From an uncultured Collinsella sp. (GTDB lineage Bacteria; Actinomycetota; Coriobacteriia; Coriobacteriales; Coriobacteriaceae): a DNA stretch of 30,476 nucleotides. Below the pieces are notes generated by a model, which worked only from the letters and a program-made list of their open reading frames with translations, had not been told where the DNA came from and ran no database searches. The position numbers were made by a program, and so were the translations under genes. The DNA lies in the NCBI GenBank assembly GCA_900552145.1, contig URYW01000011.1:1-30476 (forward strand). The letters run 5' to 3'. Shown here in pieces: positions 1 to 7,740 of this stretch (the stretch's first letter is position 1; each line of letters opens with the position of its first letter).

Positions 1-48
1 GCGCCTTTAGACGCGAGCCCGGGGCCCGTGGGTTATACCCTAAGAGCA

Positions 49-71
49 AACCACCCTTTTTAAGGGTGGTT
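49..71 (+). terminator. Hairpin upstream of coaE, possible terminator of an upstream gene
   Basis: A perfect 10-bp stem (49-58 pairing with 62-71) closes a 3-base loop. No T-run follows on the plus strand, so termination is uncertain. It may end transcription from a gene lying left of the window. In one frame (positions 1-63) the first 20 codons are open and stop at TAA 61-63 inside the hairpin, which could be the tail of an upstream gene, but I cannot identify it. Confidence 0.4.
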
Positions 72-139
72 CTGATTGTATACACGTTGTACTTTGGGAC
101 CTAGCTCCCCCGTATGTGCTCTTACTGTTTGGCTGTATT

Positions 140-170
140 TTGAGTCCATCTAGTGTATTTGAGCGATAAT
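140..170 (+). promoter_or_regulatory. Weak candidate promoter for coaE
   Basis: TTGAGT (140-145) and GATAAT (165-170) resemble sigma-70 type -35 and -10 boxes, but the 19-base spacer is long. It lies 28 bases upstream of the coaE start. No better match was seen between the hairpin at 49-71 and the gene. Confidence 0.3.
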
Positions 171-198
171 TACTCGCATTGGCGTTAGGGAGGGCTTG

Positions 199-840
199 AT
201 GTTTACCGTATTTGTCTTGGGCAATATTGCTTCGGGTAAGTCGACTGCCTGCCGCTATTTCGAATCTCGTGGCGCTATGCTTATCGATCTGGATGAGCTT
301 GCAAAATCGCTGTATGTGCCGGGCTCTGATATCGTCAATACACTCGCGGATGAATTCGGTTGGGACATTTTGGATGAGGAAGGCGGCATTCGCCGCGGCA
401 TCCTCGCTTCTCGAGCTTTCGCTTCTCCTGATTCGGTCGCACGGCTCAATGACATCGTGCATCCCATTCTGATTGAACAGCTTTCGCTTAGGATTCTCGA
501 TCCGGTTTGTTGTACTGTTTCATCTCCCCGTTATCCTTTTGCGGTGGTCGAGGTTTCTGCTCCGACTGGTTTTGAGGATGCATTTGGCTTGGCTGATGAA
601 ATTTTGGTCATCAGCGCCCCTTTGTCAGTTCGTCGCGAGCGCGCTATTCAACGTGGCATGGAGCCATCTGATTTCGATGCCCGTTCTGCTTGCCAGCCCG
701 AAGAGTCTGTGCTGTGCAATCTCGCTACAACTGTGATTGACAATGCGGCAGACGATAACTCGCTCTTTGAACAACTGGACGCATGGCTTTCGCGCCATGG
801 GTTCGGGGATGTAGTGGATAAGGAGGAGGCCGATGCCTAA
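199..840 (+). CDS. coaE: Dephospho-CoA kinase
   Basis: Predicted cytosolic dephospho-CoA kinase, which phosphorylates the 3'-hydroxyl of dephospho-CoA in the last step of coenzyme A synthesis. The 213-residue product has an N-terminal P-loop, GNIASGKS (residues 8-15), an acidic IDLD motif near residue 30 and the family motif LNDIVHP at 83-89. Length is usual for CoaE (about 200 residues). The ATG at 199 is preferred over the TTG at 196 because the ribosome site AGGGAGGG (187-194) is better spaced for it. The gene overlaps the next one by 8 bases (833-840), so the two are probably translationally coupled. coaE next to uvrB is a familiar actinobacterial arrangement. Codon use is visibly less GC-rich than in the operon at 17.6-28 kb. 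The P-loop lacks the usual GGIGSGKS spelling, but the other motifs support the call. Confidence 0.9.
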   Translation: MFTVFVLGNIASGKSTACRYFESRGAMLIDLDELAKSLYVPGSDIVNTLADEFGWDILDEEGGIRRGILASRAFASPDSVARLNDIVHPILIEQLSLRILDPVCCTVSSPRYPFAVVEVSAPTGFEDAFGLADEILVISAPLSVRRERAIQRGMEPSDFDARSACQPEESVLCNLATTVIDNAADDNSLFEQLDAWLSRHGFGDVVDKEEADA

Positions 841-1414
841 GACACGTTTCCTTACGTGGTATCGCCTTATACCGCTGGCTGCCGTTTTTGCCTTCGGCCT
901 TATCTCATTCGTTTACTCGTATGCTCCTGCCGCTTTCTTTAAGCCGCTGTATCCGATTGACTACGAGGCGTATGTAAAGCAATCCAGTATTTCGCATAAT
1001 CTGGATCCGTATCTGGTGTGCGCTGTCATTAAGTCTGAATCGAATTGGGATCCCGAGGCCGAGTCGAATCAGGGTGCTCAGGGATTGATGCAGCTGATGC
1101 CCGAGACTGCCCAGGATATGATCGCCAAGGGCCTTGTCGACGGTGGCGAGTATTCGGCCGACAACCTTAACGATCCGGCTACGAATATCGAGTTTGGCTG
1201 TGCGTATCTCTCGTATCTTCTAGCGTATTTTAACGGGTCGACTGACAGTGCCATTGCCGCCTATAACGCCGGCATGGGCAATGTCGACGGATGGGCGCAG
1301 CAGAGTACGTCGCTTCATAATGCAATCACCTTTCCCGAGACGCAGGCGTATCTGATTCGTGTCAATAATGCCTGGGTTCGCTACAAGACCCTCTATCCCG
1401 ATCGGTTCGTATAG
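833..1414 (+). CDS. Membrane-anchored lytic transglycosylase (SLT domain)
   Basis: Predicted peptidoglycan lytic transglycosylase, cleaving the MurNAc-GlcNAc bond with formation of 1,6-anhydroMurNAc outside the membrane. Residues about 11-30 form one hydrophobic segment (signal anchor), followed by an SLT/GEWL-fold domain from about residue 42. The catalytic glutamate is E69 in the ES motif. The family block GAQGLMQLMP is at 81-90 and YNAGMGNV at 144-151. At 193 residues it matches small SLT proteins such as those near coaE in Firmicutes and actinobacteria. The ATG at 833 lies inside the end of coaE with AAGGAGGAGG just upstream. A specific name (for example MltE or Slt) is not justified. Confidence 0.88.
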   Translation: MPKTRFLTWYRLIPLAAVFAFGLISFVYSYAPAAFFKPLYPIDYEAYVKQSSISHNLDPYLVCAVIKSESNWDPEAESNQGAQGLMQLMPETAQDMIAKGLVDGGEYSADNLNDPATNIEFGCAYLSYLLAYFNGSTDSAIAAYNAGMGNVDGWAQQSTSLHNAITFPETQAYLIRVNNAWVRYKTLYPDRFV

Positions 1415-1434
1415 GACTATGCCTGCCGCCTGCG

Positions 1435-1440
1435 TATACT
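1435..1440 (+). promoter_or_regulatory. Candidate -10 box for uvrB
   Basis: TATACT lies in the 51-base gap between the transglycosylase and uvrB, 25 bases before the uvrB start. The same hexamer precedes ybaK (13057) and rapZ (27985). No convincing -35 box is present, so this is tentative. Confidence 0.35.
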
Positions 1441-1465
1441 GCAGATATATGAGTTAGGAGTATCC

Positions 1466-3706
1466 ATGGCGGAATTTGAAGTAGAACGCGTTGGTGGTGA
1501 ACTTAAGCGCTTTGGCGTTGAAGGCTCTGACGTGCCGTTTAAGGTCGTGTCTCCCTATGAGCCTGCCGGTTCCCAGCCTAAGGCCATTGAGTCGCTTGTG
1601 CAGGGCGTGAGGGACGGAGACCGCTATCAGGTTTTGCTGGGCGTGACTGGTTCGGGCAAGACCTTCACGATGGCAAAGACTATTGAGGCCCTGGGAAAGC
1701 CGACGCTGGTCATGGCTCCGAATAAAACGCTCGCCGCTCAGCTTGCGAGCGAGCTCAAAGAGTTCTTTCCCAACAACGCTGTGGTCTACTTCGTCTCGTA
1801 CTACGACTACTATCAGCCCGAGGCGTATGTGCCGCAAAGCGATACATATATCGAGAAAGACTCCTCGATTAACGAAGAGGTTGAGATGCTGCGACATCAG
1901 GCGACCGCATCGCTACTCTCTCGACGTGATGTGATCGTTGTCGCATCGGTCTCGTGTATCTATGGCATTGGCTCTCCTGAGGACTATGCGGGTCTGGCTC
2001 CAAACGTCGACAAGAAGGTGCCGCTCGAGCGCGATGACTTTATCCATGCGCTTATCGACATTCAATATGATCGCAATGACTATGACCTGGCGCGTGGCAC
2101 GTTCCGCGTGCGCGGCGATGTTGTCGACGTGTATCCGCCTTATGCCGAGCATCCGTTGCGGTTTGAGTTCTTTGGCGACGAGGTCGAGCTGATTGCCGAG
2201 ATCGATGAGGTCACCGGTGAGATGCTTCGTGAGTACGAGGCCATCCCCGTATGGCCGGCATCACACTACGTGACCGAGAAGCCGAAGGTCAAGGCGGCTC
2301 TGAAATCGATCAGCGAAGAGTGCGAGAAGCGCGTGGCGGAGCTCAAGGCGACCGACAAGTTGCTCGAGGCGCAGCGTCTGCAGCAGCGCACCGATTATGA
2401 TCTTGAGATGCTCGAGACGATGGGCTTTTGCAACGGCATCGAGAACTACTCGCGTCATCTGGACGGTCGCAAGCCGGGTGAGCCGCCGTTTACCCTAATC
2501 GATTACTTTCCCAAGGATATGCTCTGCATCATCGATGAGAGCCATGTGACGGTGCCGCAGATTCGCGGCATGCACGAAGGTGACCGCTCGCGTAAGGTGA
2601 CGCTGGTGGAACACGGTTTTCGCCTGCCCTCGGCGCTCGATAACCGCCCGCTTCGTTTCGATGAGTTTGAGGCAAGGATACCCCAGTTCATCTACGTTTC
2701 GGCAACACCGGGCGACTATGAGCTGCGGGTTAGCCAGAACGACGTTGAGCAGATTATTCGTCCGACCGGTCTGCTCGATCCCAAGATCGATGTGCGTCCG
2801 GTTCGCGGTCAGATTGACGATCTTGAGGACGAGATTCGCGAGCGCGTTGCCCGCAAGGAGCGCGTGCTGGTGACCACGTTGACCAAGCGCATGGCCGAGG
2901 ACCTGACCGACCATCTGCTTGATGCGGGCATTAAGGTCAATTACATGCATTCTGATACGGCGACAATGGACCGTGTCGAGATCCTGCGAACGCTGCGCGA
3001 GGGCAAGATCGATGTTCTCGTTGGCATCAACCTGCTTCGCGAGGGCTTGGATCTTCCCGAGGTCTCACTGGTGGCAATTCTCGATGCCGATAAGGAAGGA
3101 TTCTTGCGCAACCGCCGTTCGCTGATTCAGACGATTGGCCGCGCGGCCCGTAACGCCGATGGCGAAGTCATCATGTATGCGGACGTTGTGACCGATTCGA
3201 TGAAAGAGGCCATCGAGGAGACGCAGCGCCGTCGCGAGATTCAGATGGCATATAACGAAGAGCATGGCATTGTGCCCAAGACAGTGCGCAAGGCCATCAA
3301 CGACATCTCAAGTTTTATTGCCGAGGCCGAAAAAACTGTGGGTTCCAAGGGGCGCTCGAAGGGCGACTCTCTTGGTCATGGCGCATTCTATACGCCCGAT
3401 GAGTCGGGCGAGGGCGGCGTGCCGGAAACGGTGGCGCCCGAGCAGACACTTGCGGAGCAGTTTGAAGAACTGCCGCATGACGAGCTTGTGCGGATCGTCG
3501 AAACCATGGAAGAGGATATGCGCAACGCTTCTGCCGCCATGGACTTTGAGGAGGCGGCGCGCCTGCGCGATGCCGTCGTTCAGATTCGGGCGATGCTCGA
3601 GGGCGCGTCTGAGGACGAGACGATCGAGCGCTTACGTTCGCAGGCCCGCAAGGGTTCCACGTTCGCATCGGGCAGAAAACGCCAGGGTACACGGTTTAAG
3701 AAATAG
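1466..3706 (+). CDS. uvrB: Excinuclease ABC subunit B
   Basis: UvrB, the damage-verifying helicase-fold subunit of nucleotide excision repair. It is loaded on DNA by UvrA and then recruits UvrC. The 746-residue product shows Walker A GVTGSGKT (59-66), the DNA-clamping beta-hairpin with YYDYYQPEAY (112-121), helicase motif IDESH, YVSATPGDYE and motif VI QTIGRAARN. A C-terminal UVR motif (about residues 670-706, rich in E, A and R) is where UvrC normally binds. The protein is longer than the usual ~670 residues, mainly through a charged, glycine-rich linker at about 618-660. The ATG at 1466 follows TTAGGAG (1454-1460). All catalytic motifs look intact, in contrast to uvrC further on. Confidence 0.97.
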   Translation: MAEFEVERVGGELKRFGVEGSDVPFKVVSPYEPAGSQPKAIESLVQGVRDGDRYQVLLGVTGSGKTFTMAKTIEALGKPTLVMAPNKTLAAQLASELKEFFPNNAVVYFVSYYDYYQPEAYVPQSDTYIEKDSSINEEVEMLRHQATASLLSRRDVIVVASVSCIYGIGSPEDYAGLAPNVDKKVPLERDDFIHALIDIQYDRNDYDLARGTFRVRGDVVDVYPPYAEHPLRFEFFGDEVELIAEIDEVTGEMLREYEAIPVWPASHYVTEKPKVKAALKSISEECEKRVAELKATDKLLEAQRLQQRTDYDLEMLETMGFCNGIENYSRHLDGRKPGEPPFTLIDYFPKDMLCIIDESHVTVPQIRGMHEGDRSRKVTLVEHGFRLPSALDNRPLRFDEFEARIPQFIYVSATPGDYELRVSQNDVEQIIRPTGLLDPKIDVRPVRGQIDDLEDEIRERVARKERVLVTTLTKRMAEDLTDHLLDAGIKVNYMHSDTATMDRVEILRTLREGKIDVLVGINLLREGLDLPEVSLVAILDADKEGFLRNRRSLIQTIGRAARNADGEVIMYADVVTDSMKEAIEETQRRREIQMAYNEEHGIVPKTVRKAINDISSFIAEAEKTVGSKGRSKGDSLGHGAFYTPDESGEGGVPETVAPEQTLAEQFEELPHDELVRIVETMEEDMRNASAAMDFEEAARLRDAVVQIRAMLEGASEDETIERLRSQARKGSTFASGRKRQGTRFKK

Positions 3707-3710
3707 CGAA

Positions 3711-3753
3711 CAGGCCCCGAGTTCCCTGTGGAGCTCGGGGCCTGTGTCTTTTG
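3711..3753 (+). terminator. Strong rho-independent terminator after uvrB
   Basis: A 15-bp stem with a single G-T pair (3711-3725 with 3730-3744) and a 4-base loop is followed by TGTCTTTT. It lies 4 bases past the uvrB stop. The facing minus-strand gene ends at 3772, so the hairpin may serve both directions, though the T-tract is only good on the plus strand. Confidence 0.85.
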
Positions 3754-3771
3754 CGCGCAGAAATTCGTGCG

Positions 3772-5412
3772 TTAGAGGTCCGCGATCAGGGCTTCGGCAC
3801 AACGGATGCCGTCGGTGGCCGCGCTCATGATGCCGCCGGCATATCCAGCTCCCTCGCCACAAGGGTAGAGGCCCGGGGTCGACACGGCATGGCACGTTCG
3901 GTCTCGGGTGACAGTGACAGGTGAGCTCGAACGAGTCTCCACGCCGGTAAGAACGGCATCGGGACGGTCGTAGCCTCGTAGCTTTTTTCCGAGTAGGGGA
4001 AGTCCCAGGCGGAGCGACTCGACGATATGCTGCGGTAGGGCTTCGTCAATTGCCGTCCAGGTCACACCGAGCGGATAGGTGGGCTTTACCTTTCCGGGCG
4101 CCTTGCTGGCGCGTCCTGCGAGGAAATCTCCGACGAGTTGTGCCGGTGCGTTCCAGTTGGAACCGCCCAGGCGATAGGCGGCCGCCTCGCAGGCACGCTG
4201 GAGCTCGATGCCGGCGAGCGGGTCATCGTTGGGAAGGTCCTCAGGCGTGACGTTAACGAGCAGGGCGGCATTTGCGTTGCGTCCGTCGCGGGCATTGAGA
4301 CTAGCCCCGTTGACGCACAGATGGCACGGTTCTGAAGAGGCGGCAACAACCTGTCCGCCGGGGCACATGCAAAACGAGAACACGCTGCGGCCGTTGGGAA
4401 GATGGGCAACAAGTTTGTAGGGGGCCGCCCCGAGCGCTGGATGTCCCGCCGAGGCTCCATATTGGGCTCTGTCGATGTCGCGTTGCGGATGCTCGATGCG
4501 AACGCCCATGGCAAAGGTCTTTTGTGCGAGGGCCACGTTGTGGTCCTTAAGGAGCTCAAAAATATCGCGAGCAGAATGCCCGCAGGCGAGGATGAGGTGC
4601 TTTGTCTCGATTGGCTCGTAAGCGGCGTCTTGGGACGATTGGACATCAATACCGGTGATGGCGCCAGACGCGTCGATGCGAATGTCGACGAGCTTCGTTC
4701 GATAACGGACGACACCTCCGAGCTGCTCGATGCGCTGGGATATAGCGGTGACAACCTTGGGAAGGATGTCGGAGCCTATGTGCGGCTTGGCATCCCTCAG
4801 ATTATCGCGGGGCGCACCCGCCTCGACGAAGGTTTCGAGGATAAGGCGATGGGCGGGATTTTTTGTTCCCGTAGTGAGCTTGCCGTCCGAGAAGGTCCCC
4901 GCGCCGCCCAGACCAAACTGAATATTGCTCTCGGGGTCGAGGATGCGCTCCTTTAGAAAGAGGTCGATCGTCTGCGAGCGGCGAAATGCCGGGTCGCCGC
5001 GCTCGATAAGCAAGGGCTTAAGACCTGCTTTGGCGAGCGTGAGCGCAGCGAAAAGGCCGGCGCATCCGGCGCCGACAACGACAGGGCGTTCTTGAGGTGC
5101 GTCGGAGACGGGGGAGGGGAATGAAGGCTCATCGTCTTCTATCGCGCGTACGCGCGCGCGGTCACGCTCGGCAACGCTGTCGACCGCTTCTCGCTCGAGG
5201 TGGGGACTAGTCAGCTCAACACGAAAGCTCAGGATAAAATGGACGTCTCGTTTTTTGCGAGCGTCGATTGACTTGCGGTGGAGTTCGATGGACTTGATCT
5301 CGGAGTCCTTGCAACGTAGGATGCGCTTGGCGACTCGCTTGCCAACAATGAGGCAGGTATTTTCATCGCCGGCTTCATCGAGCGACGCGTTGACTTGGGT
5401 GATTTCGATCAT
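3772..5412 (-). CDS. FAD-dependent dehydrogenase of the COG2509 type
   Basis: A 546-residue flavoprotein of the uncharacterised COG2509 family; the substrate is not known. An N-terminal region (1-100) precedes a Rossmann FAD site with GAGCAG (114-119). The family-specific block GLGGAGTFSDGKL is at 167-179. A cysteine-rich FSFCMCPGG block lies further on, and a C-terminal CGEGAGYAGG block closes the FAD site. All support the family. The start at 5412 is chosen because AAGGAGA lies 6 bases before it; upstream in-frame codons have no ribosome site. The gene is 80 bases downstream of the Mrp-BaiN fusion gene, with a terminator hairpin between them, so co-transcription is only partial at most. Its neighbour also carries an FAD oxidoreductase, hinting at a redox locus, but no pathway can be named. 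Confidence 0.85.
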   Translation of the reverse strand: MIEITQVNASLDEAGDENTCLIVGKRVAKRILRCKDSEIKSIELHRKSIDARKKRDVHFILSFRVELTSPHLEREAVDSVAERDRARVRAIEDDEPSFPSPVSDAPQERPVVVGAGCAGLFAALTLAKAGLKPLLIERGDPAFRRSQTIDLFLKERILDPESNIQFGLGGAGTFSDGKLTTGTKNPAHRLILETFVEAGAPRDNLRDAKPHIGSDILPKVVTAISQRIEQLGGVVRYRTKLVDIRIDASGAITGIDVQSSQDAAYEPIETKHLILACGHSARDIFELLKDHNVALAQKTFAMGVRIEHPQRDIDRAQYGASAGHPALGAAPYKLVAHLPNGRSVFSFCMCPGGQVVAASSEPCHLCVNGASLNARDGRNANAALLVNVTPEDLPNDDPLAGIELQRACEAAAYRLGGSNWNAPAQLVGDFLAGRASKAPGKVKPTYPLGVTWTAIDEALPQHIVESLRLGLPLLGKKLRGYDRPDAVLTGVETRSSSPVTVTRDRTCHAVSTPGLYPCGEGAGYAGGIMSAATDGIRCAEALIADL

Positions 5413-5427
5413 CGAGGTCTCCTTAGA

Positions 5428-5462
5428 GGCAAGAAAGAGGCCGTCCGGTATCCCAGACGGCC
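5428..5462 (-). terminator. Terminator after the Mrp-BaiN fusion gene
   Basis: On the minus strand the stem GGCCGTC / GACGGCC (5456-5462 with 5439-5445, 10-base loop) is followed by TCTTTCTT. It stands between the stop of the fusion gene (5493) and the start of the next minus-strand gene (5412). It overlaps the approach to that gene's ribosome site, so it may be a partial terminator. Confidence 0.65.
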
Positions 5463-5492
5463 CGAATGCGTTTTTGATTATAGACTGCGCGG

Positions 5493-7595
5493 CTACAGGC
5501 TGCTTGCAGCGCGAATGCCCGAGAGCCAGGCCCACGCAAGGTTAAAGCCTCCGCAATCGGCGTCGATGTCGAGCGCTTCGCCGCAGACGTAAAGCGGGGC
5601 GTCGACAACGCTGCGCGCGCGTAGACTGGGTGTTGAGATGCTCTCGACAGATACGCCACCACGCGTGACCTGCGCCGAGCGCTCCTCGGCTGTTCCCTCG
5701 ACGAGCAACTTAAAGTGCTTGAGGATCGAGACCAGGTGGATGACATCGTTGGAGCCTGGATGGCACTGCTCGAACGCTGTACAGACGACGCGGGAGAGTT
5801 GCGGGACGAGCATGCCGTCGAGCCAACGGGGATCGCGGGGCGAAAAGCCGCCGAGCAGCTCAACGCGCCGGTTGAGCATATCGAGCAGCTCGTCTTTGGA
5901 GAGGTCGGGGAAAACGTCGAGCAGGATCGTATCGCCGCGCTGGATACGACGGGAGAGGTTGAAGACAGCGACGCCCGAGATGCCGAAGGCTCGAAACAGT
6001 ACTTCACCGTCTTCGTGCCAGAGCTCACTATGGTTACGGGTGAGCGTCAAGCGGGCGCGGACGCGCAGACCATCCAACGTCTTGAGTGCCGCCCGATCGC
6101 CAACGACCGTTGCCGATACGGGGCAGAGGATGGGGCGCAGCGAAGTGAGGGGGAGGCTAAACGTATCGGCGATACCGGTGGGGTTGCCGCCCGTGGCGAT
6201 AATTACGGCATGTGCCTGCAGGGCCTCGTTCTTGCGAGGGACATCGGCGAGCGTTTTCCGAAGCGAGCGGAGCTCCGATTTTCGGTCGTCGTGCTTTTTT
6301 GCCTTGAGCGCCCGCGCTGGACGGTCTATTTGGAGTGCCCAGCCTTCGGAAACTTTGTGCGCCGAGGCAACGTTGGCTCCGCAGATTAAGGTGATACCTA
6401 GGCGGTTGCAAACGTTGAGAAGCGCGTCGCGCACCGATTCGGCGCGAAGGGAGCGCGGGTACAGCCGGCCTTCCTCGGAGGTTGTCATGATGCCCAGCGA
6501 GGAGAAGAAACCCATAAGCTCTTGTTCGGGCTGGGGGCCCATGACGGATTCGACGAATGCGGGGTGGTTATACCGCTGAGGATCAATCGATTCGTTGGAG
6601 AGGTTGCAGCGGCCGTTACCGGTCGCAAGGAGCTTAAGGCCGCAGGCGACATCGCGCTCAACGATGCAGACGCTTTTGCCAGCACGTGCGGCCGTAATGG
6701 CGGCGGCGAGGCCTGAAGCCCCGCCGCCGATTACCAGGACGTCATAGAAGGCGCTCGCGTTCACTTGGGCCTCGTCGGTCTCGTGCGGGGTAATGGCCTC
6801 GACGGCAGAGACTGCCTTGGGCAACATGCCATCGGGCAGTGCGGTCTCGACCTCGCCCTTATCGCAGGCCTCGGCGAGTGCCGGATTAATGGGAAGCTGG
6901 CCCAAGATGTCGAGGTTATAGCGCTCTGCGACCTCGGGGAGCTTGCTCTTGCCAAAGACCTCGATCTTCTTGCCGCAGTCGGGACACTCAATATAGCTCA
7001 TGTTCTCGACAATGCCCAGAATGGGGACGTTCATCTTCTCGGCCATGTTGACCGCCTTGGCGACGATCATCGAGACCAGATCCTGCGGGCTCGTGACGAT
7101 GACGATGCCGTCGACGGGCAGCGACTGGAAGACGGTGAGCGCGACGTCGCCTGTTCCCGGAGGCATGTCGACCAGCAGGTAGTCGATGGGGCCCCACGAG
7201 GTCTCGCTCCAGAACTGCCTAATGGCGCCTGCGATGACCGGACCGCGCCAAAGGACGGGGTCGGTCTCGTTTTGGAGCAGAAGGTTGGAGCTCATGACCT
7301 TGACGCCGTGCTCGGAGATTTCGGGCAGCATAAGGTTGCCAAGGGCATGGACGTGGCGTCCGCTCATACCGAACATTTTGGGGATAGAGGGACCGGTGAT
7401 GTCGGCATCGAGGACGCCGACCTTGTGGCCGTGGCGGGCAAGCTCGGTGGCGATGGCACCGGTGACAAACGACTTGCCGACACCGCCCTTGCCGGAAAGC
7501 ACGGCGATGACGCGTTTGACCTCGGACAGCGTGTTCTCCTCAAATTGCGACGGCGACGTTTGTCCGCCGGCGACCTGTGCGTGCTCGCAACCCAT
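5493..7595 (-). CDS. Fusion of Mrp/NBP35 iron-sulfur carrier ATPase and BaiN/HI0933-type FAD oxidoreductase
   Basis: A 700-residue two-domain protein. Residues 1-265 are an Mrp/NBP35/ApbC ATPase, a family that carries and inserts [4Fe-4S] clusters. It shows the deviant Walker A GKGGVGKS (35-42), DADITGPSIPKMFG (63-76), VDMPPGTGD (142-150) and a C204-P-D-C207 pair, the usual cluster ligands. Residues 285-700 are an HI0933/BaiN family flavoprotein with GGGASG (290-295), a GNGRCNLSN block and a typical C-terminal CGE...DCGGFNLAWA motif. Members named BaiN reduce bile acid intermediates in clostridia, but the family is broad, so that role is not claimed. The join is seamless with no stop or frame change; a GTG near residue 278 might allow separate translation. 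The start at 7595 follows AAGGAGT. The cysteine-rich N-terminus of some Mrp proteins is reduced to C3. Confidence 0.85.
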   Translation of the reverse strand: MGCEHAQVAGGQTSPSQFEENTLSEVKRVIAVLSGKGGVGKSFVTGAIATELARHGHKVGVLDADITGPSIPKMFGMSGRHVHALGNLMLPEISEHGVKVMSSNLLLQNETDPVLWRGPVIAGAIRQFWSETSWGPIDYLLVDMPPGTGDVALTVFQSLPVDGIVIVTSPQDLVSMIVAKAVNMAEKMNVPILGIVENMSYIECPDCGKKIEVFGKSKLPEVAERYNLDILGQLPINPALAEACDKGEVETALPDGMLPKAVSAVEAITPHETDEAQVNASAFYDVLVIGGGASGLAAAITAARAGKSVCIVERDVACGLKLLATGNGRCNLSNESIDPQRYNHPAFVESVMGPQPEQELMGFFSSLGIMTTSEEGRLYPRSLRAESVRDALLNVCNRLGITLICGANVASAHKVSEGWALQIDRPARALKAKKHDDRKSELRSLRKTLADVPRKNEALQAHAVIIATGGNPTGIADTFSLPLTSLRPILCPVSATVVGDRAALKTLDGLRVRARLTLTRNHSELWHEDGEVLFRAFGISGVAVFNLSRRIQRGDTILLDVFPDLSKDELLDMLNRRVELLGGFSPRDPRWLDGMLVPQLSRVVCTAFEQCHPGSNDVIHLVSILKHFKLLVEGTAEERSAQVTRGGVSVESISTPSLRARSVVDAPLYVCGEALDIDADCGGFNLAWAWLSGIRAASSL

Positions 7596-7650
7596 GTATG
7601 ACTCCTTTGTATATGTTGGGGCCGGAGCCCCGTGATGTGACACGAGCGTC

Positions 7651-7680
7651 ATTGTACCCTCGTTTGCGAGCGGGAGTCAT
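7651..7680 (-). promoter_or_regulatory. Candidate promoter of the Mrp-BaiN fusion gene
   Basis: On the minus strand, ATGACT (7675-7680) and TACAAT (7651-7656) are separated by 18 bases. This predicts a start near 7643 and a leader of about 48 bases before the ATG at 7595. The 145-base gap up to the LTA-synthase-like gene holds no clear terminator for that gene, so read-through from it is also possible. Confidence 0.45.
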
Positions 7681-7740
7681 TTGCGATGCATTTGGGCCGA
7701 GCGTGCTTGCAATACGATGGGTCCAAGCGAATGGGCGGGC

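Noticed and set aside
1..195. A tRNA, rRNA end or small gene at the left edge
   Set aside because: No cloverleaf, CCA end or convincing ribosome site was seen; only a short open stretch ending at 63 and a hairpin.
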